Shown: positions 1 through 12,812, numbered from the stretch's first letter. The stretch: 64,000 bases of DNA from Hevea brasiliensis (GCF_030052815.1 NC_079510.1:47210725-47274724); one strand, 5' to 3'. Made by a program: numbers and translations. The notes: generated by a model from the sequence alone, not told the origin.

Positions 1-2457
1 TTTGGCTCTCTATTGTATAATTAAAGATATATTTTATTTTTATTTTTATTTCTGGTTGAAATATCTTGATATGAATATATGATTCATCTAGCTGTTTTTG
101 ACAGGTTATTCAAAAGAAATTTCAAATTAGAGGAACAGATTATCCAAAAGAAAAGAAAGAAAGCGAAAAATGAAGAGAGAATCTTGACTTGGTTTCACTC
201 TGTTCACAGTTGTTTTTTTTTTCTTTTTTTTTTTCCTGGGCCAAGACAAAAATCAGCCTGTGGCTTTACCCTGTGGTTTTTCAGTTTCAAACATTCCATG
301 TTTTTTTTCACCTGAAACTCAAATTTGAGCCAATGACCATTGAATTTTAATTCATTGATTGAACTTTCCGTTTCTTTCATATATATCAGAGCCCTACCAG
401 TCTCCTCCCTCTTCTTCTTTAGTTAAAAAAATGAGAATGAATGAATTCAACAGGTATTGAGATGCATGTTAATAAGTGAATAATGTCACATTTAGCACCA
501 AATTAGAGTAATGTGCTAAATTGGAGCTCAAAAAGAAAGCTGTGGAGAATAAATGAAGCAAAGATGGAAAGATACTCAAACAATTAAAGAGTGGTATAAA
601 TCCATACCTAATGAATACAACAGAACCAAAGAAAAGAAAAGAATTTCTTTTTTCCATATTGAAAAAGGAAAACTAATTGATCCATCCACAGTAAAACTTG
701 AGAGGTGATAATATCAGTGAACCTTTTCATGGAAAAAAGAAAGAAAGATAATATATTATTCAGAAGAGGGTCACAGTCACGTGCACCCATGCAGTTGATG
801 ATGAATGATGACCCATGTTCAATTATGTTCCTGATTCTTATGATGCTACTGATTCTGCTTTCTATGCTAATGGGTTTTGGCTTTTTATCCACTTCCATTG
901 ATACACCACCAGCGCAGCTGATTCTGAGATCACATATATACACTTTCCCTCCACCCAATGAGTGAGAAAGAGGATTTCCTAGAAAATATTGATTATGGGT
1001 TCGTTTTGTTTTTCAATTCCATTGAATATGAATATGGCATTTCTAAGAAACCAGAGAATATGATATTTCTAAAAAAAAAAAAAAAAAAAAAAAAAACTCC
1101 AAGCTCAATTCATTTGTGTCCCCAATTAGTCTTTTTGTTGTCTTTAAAATTAATCAGAGTTAAATAAATAAATTAGAAGTCATAAAGGAAGAGAAAGGCT
1201 GGTTGTGGCTTGTGGGCTCTCATGGTCACTAAAAGTAAGATTTCACCAATGATTTTGCATTAAATATGTTTTCTGAGCTTCACAGATACATTGCACTTTT
1301 TAAGTCAAAGAAGCTGTCCAAATGCTCATTCAGTTGGACTAAGCCATGATCTCAAAGAATTTACCCCACAAAGAAAAGCTATAATATCAGAGAGTAATGC
1401 AAATCTTTCTCTTAATAAAATGTCAGTTCATATTCTCAAGTCTATATGCAAAGGGGAGTGTCACCAAAGTCTGTTGTAGGTTGTGAATAAGATATTACAT
1501 AATCAGATGAAGAGAAAACACCCAATTTTGGTGTCTGCCCTATAAACTACTAGTAGGGCACAACAGGCAAAAGAGCATATCCCTACACAACATGAAGTCA
1601 TTCCAATTCCAACTAGCCAAGACAGAAAGTTTCCCATGGCATTTGGTACCTTCTATGTTAGGAAGTGTAACAATTATTGCCCTAGTTTTGCAATTGGGAT
1701 TGAGAATGGGCTGTATCCCTCTGTCTATTAAAACACAATTGAGAATGCAATTCAATTCCAAACTTGTTTAAAGAAACTTGGGTTATCCTAGTTAATGTGG
1801 AAAATTAAATTTCAGTGATTTAGGTAAAAGCCCAAATTTTAATTTGAATGATTTTAGATGAACAACTATGTATATTATCAATCTACTTTAATAAAAGAGG
1901 ATAGTACAACTAGAAATATAAAATAAAGTTCTTATTTATATTTCTATCATCTTTTATCACTAAATTTAGAGATTAATATGCATATATACCAACCCTTATA
2001 ATATAGATCTCAGTAAAAGTGAATTTGATTGCATCTTGTTGGATTCTCATGGTTGGGTTGGAGTGGACCACACAGGTTTGGTGACTAGTGAAGGAGGAGG
2101 AATTTCATTGTGTCATCAACCTCAACAGAATCACAAGAAAGTAGTACACATTGCCAGTTTGGCTGTCCATGTCCTGAACACTGTTTTGGCCAGTGAACCA
2201 TTATGCAGATATTATTGCTTCATTTTCAACAACAATGGCTCAAAGTTGCTGTCACCCAAGAAGGTCCATATATTCCTAGCTCTCATTTATATGCCAAGTT
2301 TCTTGGAAGTGACTTGGATTATGCTATTCTTTTGAACAAAGTCTCTTCCATTCTTAAGAGATTTGATACAATTTTGGGATCTAATTCTATGGGTAGAGAA
2401 TAAAGAACTATGAGAAGCAATGCACAAGAGCTTCTGGGGACCATGTGACCCTATAGG
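1..2457. other. Intergenic, no recognised gene
   Basis: AT-rich DNA with only short open frames that show no family resemblance. It contains T-rich runs near 210-235 and an uninterrupted A run at 1071-1096. The stretch 2036-2403 is less AT-rich and open for about 100 codons, but I see no domain, splice context or codon pattern that would support a gene there. Confidence 0.6.
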
Positions 2458-2683
2458 TCATATTAATTAAATGGCAACAAACACTGCACTAGGTGCCATT
2501 ATCACTGTACTTAATTAGTACATCGTTATTTTTCCAGTTTATTCATCTCCCATAAAACTAGTTGGTCTTGTCATATTAATTAAATGGCAACAAACACTGC
2601 ACTAGGTGCCATTATCACTGTACTTAATTAGTACATCATTATTTTTCCAGTTTATTCATCTCCCATAAAACTAGTTGGTCTTG
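2458..2683. repeat. 113-bp perfect-looking tandem duplication
   Basis: Two adjacent copies, 2458-2570 and 2571-2683, begin with tcatattaattaaatggc and end with agttggtcttg. By eye they differ at one base (catcgtta against catcatta). The near identity suggests a recent local duplication. No coding content is apparent. Confidence 0.95.
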
Positions 2684-4792
2684 ATGATAAAGGGCTGAAC
2701 AAGAAATTCATAAGCTGGATACATAATTTCAATCTTCAAGACTAATAAATAAATCATTTTAAGAATCAAGAGCAACCTTCTAATTCTTTTCTGAGTTGTA
2801 GGTGACCATAATGGTTCTCAAGCAGTAACAGCAGAAGTTGGATATATAGCATAAATGAACAACGGTATTAGGCATAGCAACTATCAAGTTGTGAAGGAAC
2901 CAGTAGAAAGACATGTGTATTAATTCATAGGTAACCAATAAATTCATGTGCTTATTTATTGGCCTTTCATTTTCTGGCAGTGCATGGAAATTATGTGGAG
3001 GGCTCATTTGGGGAGATGGAGTCAGTTTCTGAATTATTTCTTCAACAACCTAACAAGTGGAACAAAACTCTAATTAATGGATATACCTAAAAGGAAGAAG
3101 AAGATAAAAGATTACCCATTAAGTCAAATAATAAGTTAATGCTAAGTTCAGGACTTAAACAGCAGATTATAAGTTATCAATTTAACTTTAATTATGATGC
3201 CTGAAAACTCTCTCTTCTTGTGGTTAGGGTATGGTTTTGAAAGGTGATTAATTAGCATAATCATAGCTTGTTAATCAATTACATGAATCCAATGAATCCC
3301 TACTCTTTTTTCTTAAATTTTTGACCTTTATATGAAGGGTGGAGAGCATCATTTCTATTCATTGGAAACTTTCTTACATGTCTAGTTCCCAGGGGACAAA
3401 AGCTTGGTACTGTGCTCCACACTAATCTTTTTATTCTCTTATATCTAATCTTGAGAAAAATTATTAAAGCTGGTCTTTTGTTTTTAGCTGACTAGTTACT
3501 CACGTGCCTATCTGCATCTTTGCGGCGATATTCACTCCTTTATTCCTCCTAGATTGTGCTATTAGGGCCGCCAAGCTGCTCAATTAAACTAGGTTTTGAT
3601 TAAATACAATACTAGCCTTTATTTATTAAAACACAAACCACCACACCACCCCAACCCACAGCCCACCAACACACCCCAACCCAAAAAACCCTACCAACCA
3701 TGATATTAATATAAATGATGGCTGAGTTTGTCATTAATTTATCATCAGGGAATCACTCATTTGGATTAAACACAAGCACAACCCTTTAACAAGTTCAGCT
3801 TAAACTTTTGTAAATATCGTGGAATCATACATTTGATTATGAAGACCCAATTCAGAGTTCAGATCATGATTTCCCCAGCTGTTGGATAGTGGAAATATGA
3901 CAATATAGCTTACACATCCCAGGATCTCTAGATCGTTAAGTCTCACCGTGAATATGTGTCAGCAAGCATGATCTTGGATCTGATTCTAGATTTGCATGAT
4001 ATTAGATTCTTGCTGAAAAGTTTTCAGAAAGAAGCCCTGGAGTCTGGACTGCTCATCAATCCACTGTATGGTGATTGTAACCAGAAAAAACAAAGGGGGG
4101 AAAAATCTTATGATGGCTTGAAGAATGAATATCTCTGTTGAAGAAACAAAACCATGCTGAAACATGGAAAACTCACCCAAGTAGGCTACAGTGGCACCCG
4201 AGAACTCAATTAGACAAGGATTCTCAATCATTTGGTAGGATTAGTGGCTGAAGTTTTCCAGTCTTATCTTCAACTTAAGTTGAAAATCATGAGGGAAACA
4301 ACACAAAACTCCTAATATTTTAGCAGCATTTGAACAGAATTTTTGTTCTGAATATTTATTAGTAAATGTACCATCATCTCAACTGAGGAATGACATTTGG
4401 CTCACGATGGAGTAAGAGAGTTGAGAATTGGTAATAGTTTCATCAATACATACTAAATTCTTTATGTCTACTTTTCTCCCTTTCTAGTTTAATACAAATT
4501 GTAGGTGCAGCGTATAGGATACTGAAACAACAGAATTTTCACTGACAAGAAATGTTATTGTATGACATATTCATTCGGAAACTGTCACGCACTGATTGAA
4601 AAAACCCACCAATGTGCAGAAATAGTTATTTACCCATTTTGTTTGTCACAATATTAGCCTTAGATTTTGAATATTATACACGAATGATGGCCCCAAAAAT
4701 TTAAAGTGGAAAACATTTCAGAAGCACAAGGAAAATGAGACAAATTTTACAAGATATTCAGTAAACGAAGCATTGCATTCTTTACCCTATTT
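2684..4792. other. Intergenic, nothing recognised
   Basis: AT-rich sequence without convincing coding frames. A C-rich, A-rich stretch lies near 3636-3695 (CCAACCCA-like runs). The right end is the presumed 3' flank and 3' UTR of the minus-strand UBTD gene, whose stop codon lies at 4793-4795. Confidence 0.55.
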
Positions 4793-7409
4793 TCAATTAT
4801 CTTGAATCAAATTGGTTGGCTCACTCAAGACATACTTGGGAAGTTCATACTTTGCATCTGCAGAAATTTAATAAACAAGATGAATTCTTAGGCATAAATT
4901 TTATATTTAAATAAATTAATAAGTGTAATCATGCACAAACACATGTAGAAGAGAGGTGAAGGAGAGAAAGGGGGGAACATATTTGGCACCTCTCTCATCA
5001 TAGCAGACTGTCAAGTCTTCCCTCTGAATAATCACACCAGCACTGTCCACAATTGCTTGTGCGAGAGTTAAATCAGTTTCAGCAGCAGCATGAAATGCGT
5101 CCCATATCTCTGATGGGAGAATATAAAAATAATAATAAATAAATAAATTCAAAACATACATACCAATAAGCACTATGGCATCCAGGACAGAATATAAAAA
5201 GGCCCAACAGACAAAATAAAGGTCCTGGCTTTATCACTTCTTTGAAGAATGTAATGCAGGCTATTAATCCAGAGAATAACAGAAAATAATAAAAAGTACA
5301 ATATAGTACATTACATTAGCCAGGAGTCACATGAATGTGTGCACTAGTAAACCTTAATAAAGAGATTCTCAAACAACAAAACTTCAACAAATTTATCCAA
5401 TAAGTAAACCATCAGAATTTTGCAACTCCAGGCATGTTATTCTAATCATTGCTGTCTAAAGAGTGATATTTCAGCTAGTCTATTCCATAGAGAGAGTTTA
5501 AGCTAATTAAGATATCAAAATGAAACAGAACAATTAACAACTAGAAGCTTGATGGCACAACATCAACAGTAATATAGACAAATTGATGTGAATATAAGTA
5601 CACAAGAAAAGCTTCTACAAGAAAATAGTATAACTAGCCAAACAAATAACAACTAACAAGACCAGGAAATAAAAGCAAATATGCAAGATTCAACTCTGTT
5701 GGTAAAAATCACAATGTCTGATATCACATGTCTTTATCGCACAGATTGGTCATCTCTACATAAGTAAAGCATGAGTTCCCTTTAGAAAATCAATGTATTT
5801 CACAATTTAGGAAAGGAAGTCTGAGAAATAATAAAAACGGGGAAAGGGACAGTTAAATCCTGATTTTGGCGAAAAATTGCCACCTGGAAGAATTCTTGTT
5901 CCTAACATAGAAAATAGAAATAGACAAACTACACTCTTTTCTCCAACAGTTTGTTGAGTCAAGTCTTGCAGAACGGGTTTTGCCCTCTTGCTGTCTTTGT
6001 TTCATTGTGGTAGCTTTTACACCACTTTACTAACTCTATTTAAGGACAATATAAAATCACAGATAAAAAGCTACCCTGTGTGTTGTGGACATACCGGAAC
6101 ACTGCATGCACAGTTCATACTTCCATTTACATGTGCATAGTGCACGTGTTTCTGCACCTTGTTTTAAGATATGCGTGGTGAGGAAACAAGGTCAGAACTT
6201 CAGGTTAATGGATAGATGAATCAGAATATGTCAATGAAGGCCCGCAACTAGATTAGAAAATGTGGATTTCACCAGACTGCATGAACAAGAAAGAAACATT
6301 TCACTAGCAATTACTGTTCATAGGTTAATTGGTTTAAGAGAATCAATACCTTTCTGCCCACCATAATGGGAAGCAGTATCCCAAAACTCATCACGCACCT
6401 GCTGGAGTTGTGTCCTTGTGATTGGCTTAGAATGCTTCCAAGGTTTGGGCTTCCAGATTTTCTTAGCATGCTCTGCAGGCATGGATGAGCAACAAATAAT
6501 TCATTAAAGTCGACTAGGTTTCAGCTACCAGTAAACTCCATGAGTTTTAAAAAAACTAATGTACAACATTCAGTGAAAAAACACTAGGGCCCTATAAACA
6601 ATGTGAAAAATAAAAAAAATCTGATGCACGCAACAAACATAAGCAGATTATGGGATGTATAGGCATTACAGAAAGAGCAATGCCATAAAAGTTTAAAATG
6701 AACCCATTCTAATTAATTCATTAACTTGCATTACTCATCCCAGCTAACCTAAATTATTTTCATACTGTGCACTTTATGCATTTTGACAACATCAATGATT
6801 TAAAGTAATTGTGATGCGTGTTGCTTTATCTTCTGCAGTTGCACACTGAAGAACTGCCACTATGCAGGTGTGATAACTTAAAAAGAACTTTATGAGTTAC
6901 TCACAATTTTATAAAATGTTAGGCAAGCTTAGGCATCAAGCATTTCATTAATTCATCTCTTCTCCCTGCAAATTTTCCAAGGCAATGAAAACCAACAAAT
7001 GCAATCATAACTTCATAATCAAAATCACAAAAGTTCGAACTGTCTGGAGCTGGTCTCAAATTAAGCGTCAAGCTTAAAGAGAAGTGGCGACAACTCCAGG
7101 TAGATTCGTTGAATAAGAAATCAACCTTGAAATAATTGAAATGTATTCTACAGAACTCAAAACAATCTATTAACCACCACTGAATGTTCACCGCCAATCA
7201 ACACTCAATCTGCCAGTAGCATAGAAAAGAAAGAAGTTATATAAAGAGGTCGCAAATATCAAGAAAGTTCAATTTAACACATACAACCGATTGAGAACAC
7301 TAAACAAAACAAGAACTCGATCAAAGAAAAGGATAACAAAGGGAACCCATTAAAGAATCGGTGACAAATTACAATCTCCCTTGGCCCGTGAGGATCCAGT
7401 ACATCCCAT
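4793..7409 (-). CDS. Ubiquitin domain-containing protein (UBTD1/2-like), 4 exons
   Basis: Small plant UBTD-like protein of about 113 residues. The N-terminus MGCTGSS (ATG at 7407-7409) has the Gly2 and Cys3 typical of N-myristoylated and palmitoylated UBTD proteins, which suggests membrane attachment. Exon 2 (6350-6472) encodes the basic segment WKPKPWKHSKPITR and the DEFWDTASHYGG motif. Exon 3 (4990-5109) encodes EIWDAFHAAAETDLTLAQA, SAGVII and CYDERG. Exon 4 (4793-4857) encodes YELPKYVLSEPTN and ends at TGA. Junctions 2/3 and 3/4 are canonical and keep the frame. The family is thought to bind E2 and ubiquitin-pathway components; that is family knowledge. One oddity is the first junction. 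The only GT donor close to the N-terminal segment (after 7373) would join T to AG and make a TAG, whereas ending exon 1 three bases earlier gives the smooth family-like KGEHAKK. A micro-exon, a non-canonical splice or a damaged allele could explain this. Confidence 0.82.
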
Positions 7410-7850
7410 TTCACAAGAGAAGCAGAGTTTTTAAAGTGGTAGACGGATTGGAATTGGATAAACAAAAAGCAACAACAATAATGATAATAATAATAACAGA
7501 AAAAGGTAGATAGCAGTGATATAATAGCTGCCAGGCAGTTTTGTATCGTGGGTGTTTTTCCACTCTCTTTATTGTAAAATGAAAGGCGTTGTTTTTGGCT
7601 GCTTGGAGGCAGAAGCTGATTGATACCTGGGATCTCCACCACGCTTCTTCTGTGAGTAAGAAACCTGGGAACAGAGAGAGCGGAAGTCCACTTTCAGCTT
7701 TCAGGTCTCTGTCATCTAGCTTTGTGATGATGTCCAGCGTCCACTTGGAGCAGAAGCCTAAAAGGTCAACGTCACCCTTATCCTCCACTTCCTTTTCCCA
7801 CTTCTTTTCCACGTCACACCGTGAATTACAACCATGAGACCAAGCGTCTA
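7410..7850 (-). other. Probable 5' leader of the UBTD gene
   Basis: The region upstream of the UBTD start is open in one minus-strand frame for 133 codons (7812 down to 7411) and ends just before the UBTD ATG. I read it as transcribed leader. A good donor, CAG followed by GTATCA, lies near 7626-7627, so a 5' UTR intron is plausible. The frame has no recognised domain and its second half is low complexity, rich in Ile and Val from ATT/GTT repeats. It could be an upstream ORF or an unrelated open stretch. Confidence 0.4.
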
Positions 7851-8328
7851 ATTGATATTAATAAAAATATTATTTTGTAATAAAAAAATTTTGAAAATAG
7901 TTATTAATACTTTTAAATTTTAATTTATATTTAATATTTTTATGAATAAATTTAAGAAAAAACGGTACCAATCTATAGTTAATTTCCATTATAATCAAGC
8001 CCATGACACAATTATTTTGTTACCTATTTTTGTAATTTTTTTTAAATATACAAGAACTTTTATTATTCAAGTAAATCTAGATATTAAATGTCAAAATATA
8101 TTAATTTTATAAATTTAAGAGTAAAATAATATAATTATGGACAGAATGACTAAACAGATAAATCATTAACGGAATTAAAAAAATATATGAATTAATTAAT
8201 TAATTGTTTAAAATAAGAAAATTAATTAGTAAATAATGATAATTTTAATAAAATAAAAAAATATATAATTTAAAAAATAATAAAAGAATTAAAGATTTTT
8301 TTTTAGCTGAAAAAAATTGATGAATTAT

Positions 8329-8371
8329 TGACGTCGATAAAGCCGATCAAAACCAATCTATTGGTTTCACA
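8329..8371 (+). promoter_or_regulatory. bZIP-type core and ERSE-like spacing in the ERD2 promoter
   Basis: TGACGTC at 8329-8335 is a TGACG/CRE-like bZIP core. CCAAT at 8353-8357 is followed by exactly 10 bases and then CACA at 8368-8371. The plant ER-stress element is CCAAT-N10-CACG, so this is one base away from the consensus. ERD2-type genes are known unfolded-protein-response targets in plants, so the motif is worth testing, but a single near match in AT-rich DNA may be chance. Confidence 0.35.
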
Positions 8372-8446
8372 TGCGTCGAGGCAAGTACCGTTTCTAAGTG
8401 CCACATCATCTCCCTCCCCTCTCTCGTCTTATGCGAATTTTTATCA

Positions 8447-8454
8447 TATAAATA
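8447..8454 (+). promoter_or_regulatory. TATA box of ERD2
   Basis: TATAAATA lies about 150 bases before the ERD2 ATG and is followed by a pyrimidine-rich leader. Position and sequence fit a core promoter with transcription starting near 8480. Confidence 0.55.
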
Positions 8455-8604
8455 AATAAATATTCTCTCTCCATTTTAGTTCCTTCAAATATCAATTCAA
8501 TTTTCTTCGCTCTCTGCTTCTATGCGACTCTCGCTCTCTCTCTGTTTGATATCTAATCAATCTAAAAATTAGGGCACCAAAATCTAGTATCCTAGCTTTT
8601 CACC

Positions 8605-11600
8605 ATGAACATTTTCAGATTTCTGGGAGATATGACTCATTTGATCAGTATTCTGATTCTGCTTCTCAAAATCTACGCCACCAAATCTTGTTCAGGTAAC
8701 TATTGCCGCCTGCTTTCTCCAATTCATTTTCAGGTTCCTAAAAATTTTGTAGGAAACTGGAAGAAAATGAGATGGAACATTTGAATTGCATGTCGCTCCT
8801 TTTAAACCTCATTTTCGGATTTCACTTTATTTGTTTTTTTTTTTTAAGGAAAAGAAAATTTGTGTTAGGGTTGAGGTAATGGCTTTGCTATTGCTTCCTG
8901 AATTAGGTAATTTTGATTTCATTGTAGCAAAACTGAGGATTACTATATGTTCAATTTATTTTTTATTTTCGTACAAATTTTAGGGATTTCGCTGAAGACG
9001 CAGGAGCTTTACGCTCTGGTGTTTTTGGCTCGGTACCTGGATCTGTTCACGGAATTTATCTCCGTGTATAACAGTATAATGAAGGTGGTGTTTATAGTGA
9101 GCTCTCTTGCAATTGTATGGTGCATGAGGGGGCACCGTGTTGTGAGACGCTCTTATGACAAAGAACTCGATACGTTTCGTCATTACTTCCTTATTGCTGC
9201 CAGTTTTGTCTTGGCTCTGTTGGTGCACGAGAAGTTCACATTCACAGAGGTGACTTTCTTAAACATTGATCTCGTAATTGCAGTGTTGTTGGTTTTTTCT
9301 TTTCTCTCTCTTTCTGTGTAGGAAACTAGGACCTAAGTTAGCTTGTTTAAAAGAAGAATATTCTGTGCGACGAGGTTTCATATACGAGACACATCTTGCT
9401 TGTGTGCATTTGATGGAGTTCACAAAATGTTTGTAGCCATCCATGGATAACCGTAGAAGAATCAAGGCCGAGTAACTTGGTAGTCTCATGTGAAAAATGC
9501 AAGCTGTCTAAGAATCATGTCGTAAAAGCTAATCCATAGTTAAGAATATGTATAAAAAAGTTTAACCAATTACTGATTCATTAATGATGGCTGGACAACC
9601 AGTCCAGCTAAACAATTTTGAATTACCAACTTTATTTAAATGTCGAGACTAAGAGGCACTTCAAACTGAATGTATGATAAATAAAATTATGGTTGCTGCA
9701 CTTGTTGCCATGACTGATAGGAAGTAATGGATGTAACAAACTAACGATAGCTTTCTAACATTGTTCACTTCCACCCCTTTTCCCAAGTGGTTCTCTGCAG
9801 CATAAACTTGCAAGTGATGCTATTATAACTAACAGCACATATTCTATTCTTTTACATGCAATTGAGAACAACAGGTGATTCAATGTGTTCTAGCTCTCTC
9901 CTGCATTCTTAAATTACATGAATCATCTGCTTTACATTTCTTACAACTCGTTGCAGATCTTCTGGGCATTTTCAATATACTTGGAGGCAGTAGCCATTCT
10001 TCCCCAGTTAGTGTTACTCCAACGAAGTGGGAATGTGGATAATTTGACAGGGCAATATGTTTTCTTTCTTGGGTATGTATATGCATAATTTATGGTATAG
10101 CAGTTGGTTATGTGTACAGGTTCCTGTTTTGTCATAGGAGTCTGAACTATCTGTGACTTTTTCTACTACTCGTGGAAAACAAAATGTCAGTTTATCTGCA
10201 TTATGCATTCTGCCTTTTGTTTCTGGTCTTGAAATACCAATCTAATTTTTTGTTTTTCTTGCTGATCAACTATGGAAAAACAGTAATATACAAACATGAA
10301 GACTCCATCTGTTTGAAGTATTTCTAGCTAATACTGAAGCCACTCTCATTAATGGTTCACTTTTAAAATATGGTAGTTATTTAAATTCTACTTTCTGCAT
10401 GAGCGCACACATAATTGGACGTGCTCATGCCGCCATATGTAAATCACATATTCCCTCTATTCTTGTATGTGATATGGTTAGAATATCTCATCTTGATTTT
10501 CATTGCATCTTGGCACATAAGATGTATGTTTTGAGTCCTTCCCTTTCTGTTGCACTCCCCCCTTTTTATATTTTCTTCTGAGCAAATGTCTTCATTCTCC
10601 AATTGGGACCTTCTCTTGAGTTGATTTTTGCAGAAATTCTATTTCAACTATAGGCCCTGTGTAGATTGACGAATTCTTTATAGCGTAGGGTGAGCCTGCA
10701 GAGCATATTCATGTGATATTCTTTTTGTTTTACAAATATCTTTTCTTTCTTTGGTGCAATTAGCTTGGAGACGGTTAATTACTTAAACTCTGCTTGATAT
10801 GTGGGAGAATATGAGAGAGAGAGAGCGGTAATGGTGAACTTCTTAGTTTGCTCATGGAAGGAGGAATATTTGGCTACCAAATCAATCCCCTGAAGGCCTG
10901 AAATTGAAGCAAACTCTTCTTTTCCATTTTATACTTTTCTGGATAATCATCATTTTTTATGTGGTATGCTTGATTGCCATTTTCCATATATGGTCTCTTC
11001 CATATAGAACTACATTCATGTCCTCTGCAGTCTGAACAGAACATAAGTCCTAGGGAAAGATATGTCTTTACAAGGCAATTAATTTTGAAGGGAGAGGATT
11101 TTTGAAGGTCGGGCAGTTAGAATTAAGTCATTGTTGTCTTGGATTAAGCAATCAATTTTTGAAGGCATTATAAAAGCAGCAATTTTTCTATCTAGGTTTA
11201 CTATAAGTGAGCATGAAATTCCATGCGCATGCTCTCTAGTGGACATAAAATGATGTAATTATACTTGAATCCATACTTCTCTAAGCAGTGTGTGGATAGT
11301 TGTTTGTTCATTCAAGCCTATCTTGCAATGTACTCACCAAACAATATGTTGTGTCTGCAGGGCTTATCGTGCTTTCTACATCCTCAACTGGATTTACCGC
11401 TATTTTACAGAGACACATTTTAGTAGATGGATATGTAAGCTTATTAAGAATTGAAATAAAGACTACTTGTCAGAGTTGTTGCTTTGGGTATTTCTGTCCT
11501 GACTTCCATTTCTTTCCATTTATTGCACAGCTTGCGTCTCTGGTCTCGTCCAGACAGCACTCTATGCTGATTTCTTTTACTACTACTTTATTAGGTGTGA

Positions 11601-11723
11601 CAATACTCCCGCTACTCTTTCTTTTTCTCTCACTCTTCTTTAAGTTCATAATTTGACAAATATTTTTTTTCTTCTTTTTTTCTCAGCTGGAAAAACAATG
11701 CAAAGCTTCAGCTGCCAGCTTGA
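8605..11723 (+). CDS. ERD2: ER lumen protein-retaining receptor (K/HDEL receptor), 6 exons
   Basis: Encodes a 215-residue seven-helix Golgi/ER membrane receptor that binds C-terminal K/HDEL signals on escaped ER residents and returns them by COPI vesicles. Exons are 8605-8695, 8984-9249, 9957-10072, 11361-11434, 11531-11594 and 11687-11723. All introns are GT-AG and the summed length (648 nt) is exactly 216 codons, the usual family length. Visible hallmarks are MNIFRFLGDMTHL at the start, the segment YALVFLARYLDLFTEF, AVAILPQLVLLQ in exon 3, AYRAFYILNWIYRYF in exon 4, SGLVQTALYADFFYYYF in exon 5 and the cytosolic tail SWKNNAKLQLPA. The tail lysines match the family's retrieval signal. No damage is seen. 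SEC61A follows in the same orientation. Confidence 0.97.
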
Positions 11724-12611
11724 GCCAGACATCTGTATGTTGAAGTATCAAACTTCATGAACAATCACTGCTAAAGTATTAAGTTTTAGTCAAGTTGGCT
11801 GGTATACCCATTTGTGCCAGTTCAGATTGTATGGGTTTAAGAGGGTAAAGTTACAATAGTTTATGCCAAATGTTGATTAGGCTGGTGGGTTTGTTGGAAT
11901 TGCCCATCTTATAGGGACTATTAGATTAGATCAAACACCCATGTTGATGTAAGGTGCTAATTTTTAATAGTAACAGCACCCTTCTGTTAACTTTTAATTT
12001 GTCTCATGATGTTTATTTGGGAGGGCAAAATTCAGATTTGATTAACGTGAGGGTTGAATTCAATGAAGATACAGTTAACTAAGTGGTAAGCATTTGCAGA
12101 ATAGTTTTGTTACATTATTTTTTTTTGCAGAATGGTTTATTATCCCTTTCTGAATGCCTCATCGATGAGCAAAATACTTGCACTATTTGGTTGTGTAGCC
12201 GTGGACTGCATCATTTCGGACGTTGTGTGAGTGACTTACAGCTTGCAACCATTTGGGATCATTTGGTTTATCGTCAATTAATTACCATTACCATTATTAT
12301 TATTATTATTATTTTGGTATTTCTTGCTGGGAAGGGATGATAATTTCCTCAATGTCAAAAACTGGATTTTCAAAACTAAAGTTTGTGTAGTATAGTTGGG
12401 CCAGTCATGAATTACCGCTGCAACCAATTAACATTGATAAATTAAATGTTTTTAAAAAATAATAAAAAAATATTATTTTAGTGTTTTTAATTAACAAGAA
12501 AATTTCCTTTCAAAAAAATAAAAACAAGAAGAAAATTTGAAAACCAAATAGTCTTGATCCGGGTTAAACAAACGCGCGGAAGAAGGCGTGTCGGTAACAA
12601 ACTCCATAACG
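11724..12611 (+). other. ERD2 3' UTR and short intergenic spacer to SEC61A
   Basis: Follows the ERD2 stop. It contains short open frames without family resemblance and an (ATT)n microsatellite at about 12294-12314. AT-rich DNA follows up to the SEC61A promoter. No poly(A) site could be fixed by eye. Confidence 0.5.
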
Positions 12612-12615
12612 AACT

Positions 12616-12631
12616 CATACACGTGTCACGA
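12616..12631 (+). promoter_or_regulatory. G-box/ABRE in the SEC61A promoter
   Basis: CACGTG at 12620-12625 lies within ACACGTGTC, a perfect G-box and ABRE-type core bound by plant bZIP and bHLH factors, about 350 bases before the SEC61A ATG. A further ACGTGG core lies near 12650. The regulatory role is inferred from position only. Confidence 0.4.
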
Positions 12632-12812
12632 AATCATGGGCAAATTCAACGTGGTAGGTGTAAGCCAAAATTGCAGAAATATAAGATCAAATTAGCTTTC
12701 TTCACTCTCGCCTGCAAGCGGGATTCCTTTACTTTCCCTGCACTCGATCTCTCCGTCCCCATAGTTTAGATCTCCTCTTTCCAAGCCTGATTCCACACAT
12801 CTCAAACAGCTA

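Larger units (their letters stand above)
7851..8604. promoter_or_regulatory. Shared upstream region of UBTD (minus) and ERD2 (plus)
   Basis: The two genes are transcribed away from each other from this AT-rich interval. The ERD2 side carries a bZIP-type core, a CCAAT box and a TATA box, listed separately, followed by a CT-rich 5' leader (about 8460-8550) typical of highly expressed plant housekeeping genes. The UBTD side is very AT-rich and I see no clear TATA box. The promoter assignment is inferred from position. Confidence 0.6.

Noticed and set aside
2036..2403. Possible small gene of about 100 codons in two frames
   Set aside because: No recognisable domain, no splice or promoter context, and two overlapping frames of equal quality.
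12083..12340. 85-codon open frame after ERD2
   Set aside because: It ends in an (ATT)n-encoded isoleucine run and lies in the ERD2 3' flank; no domain or conservation cue.
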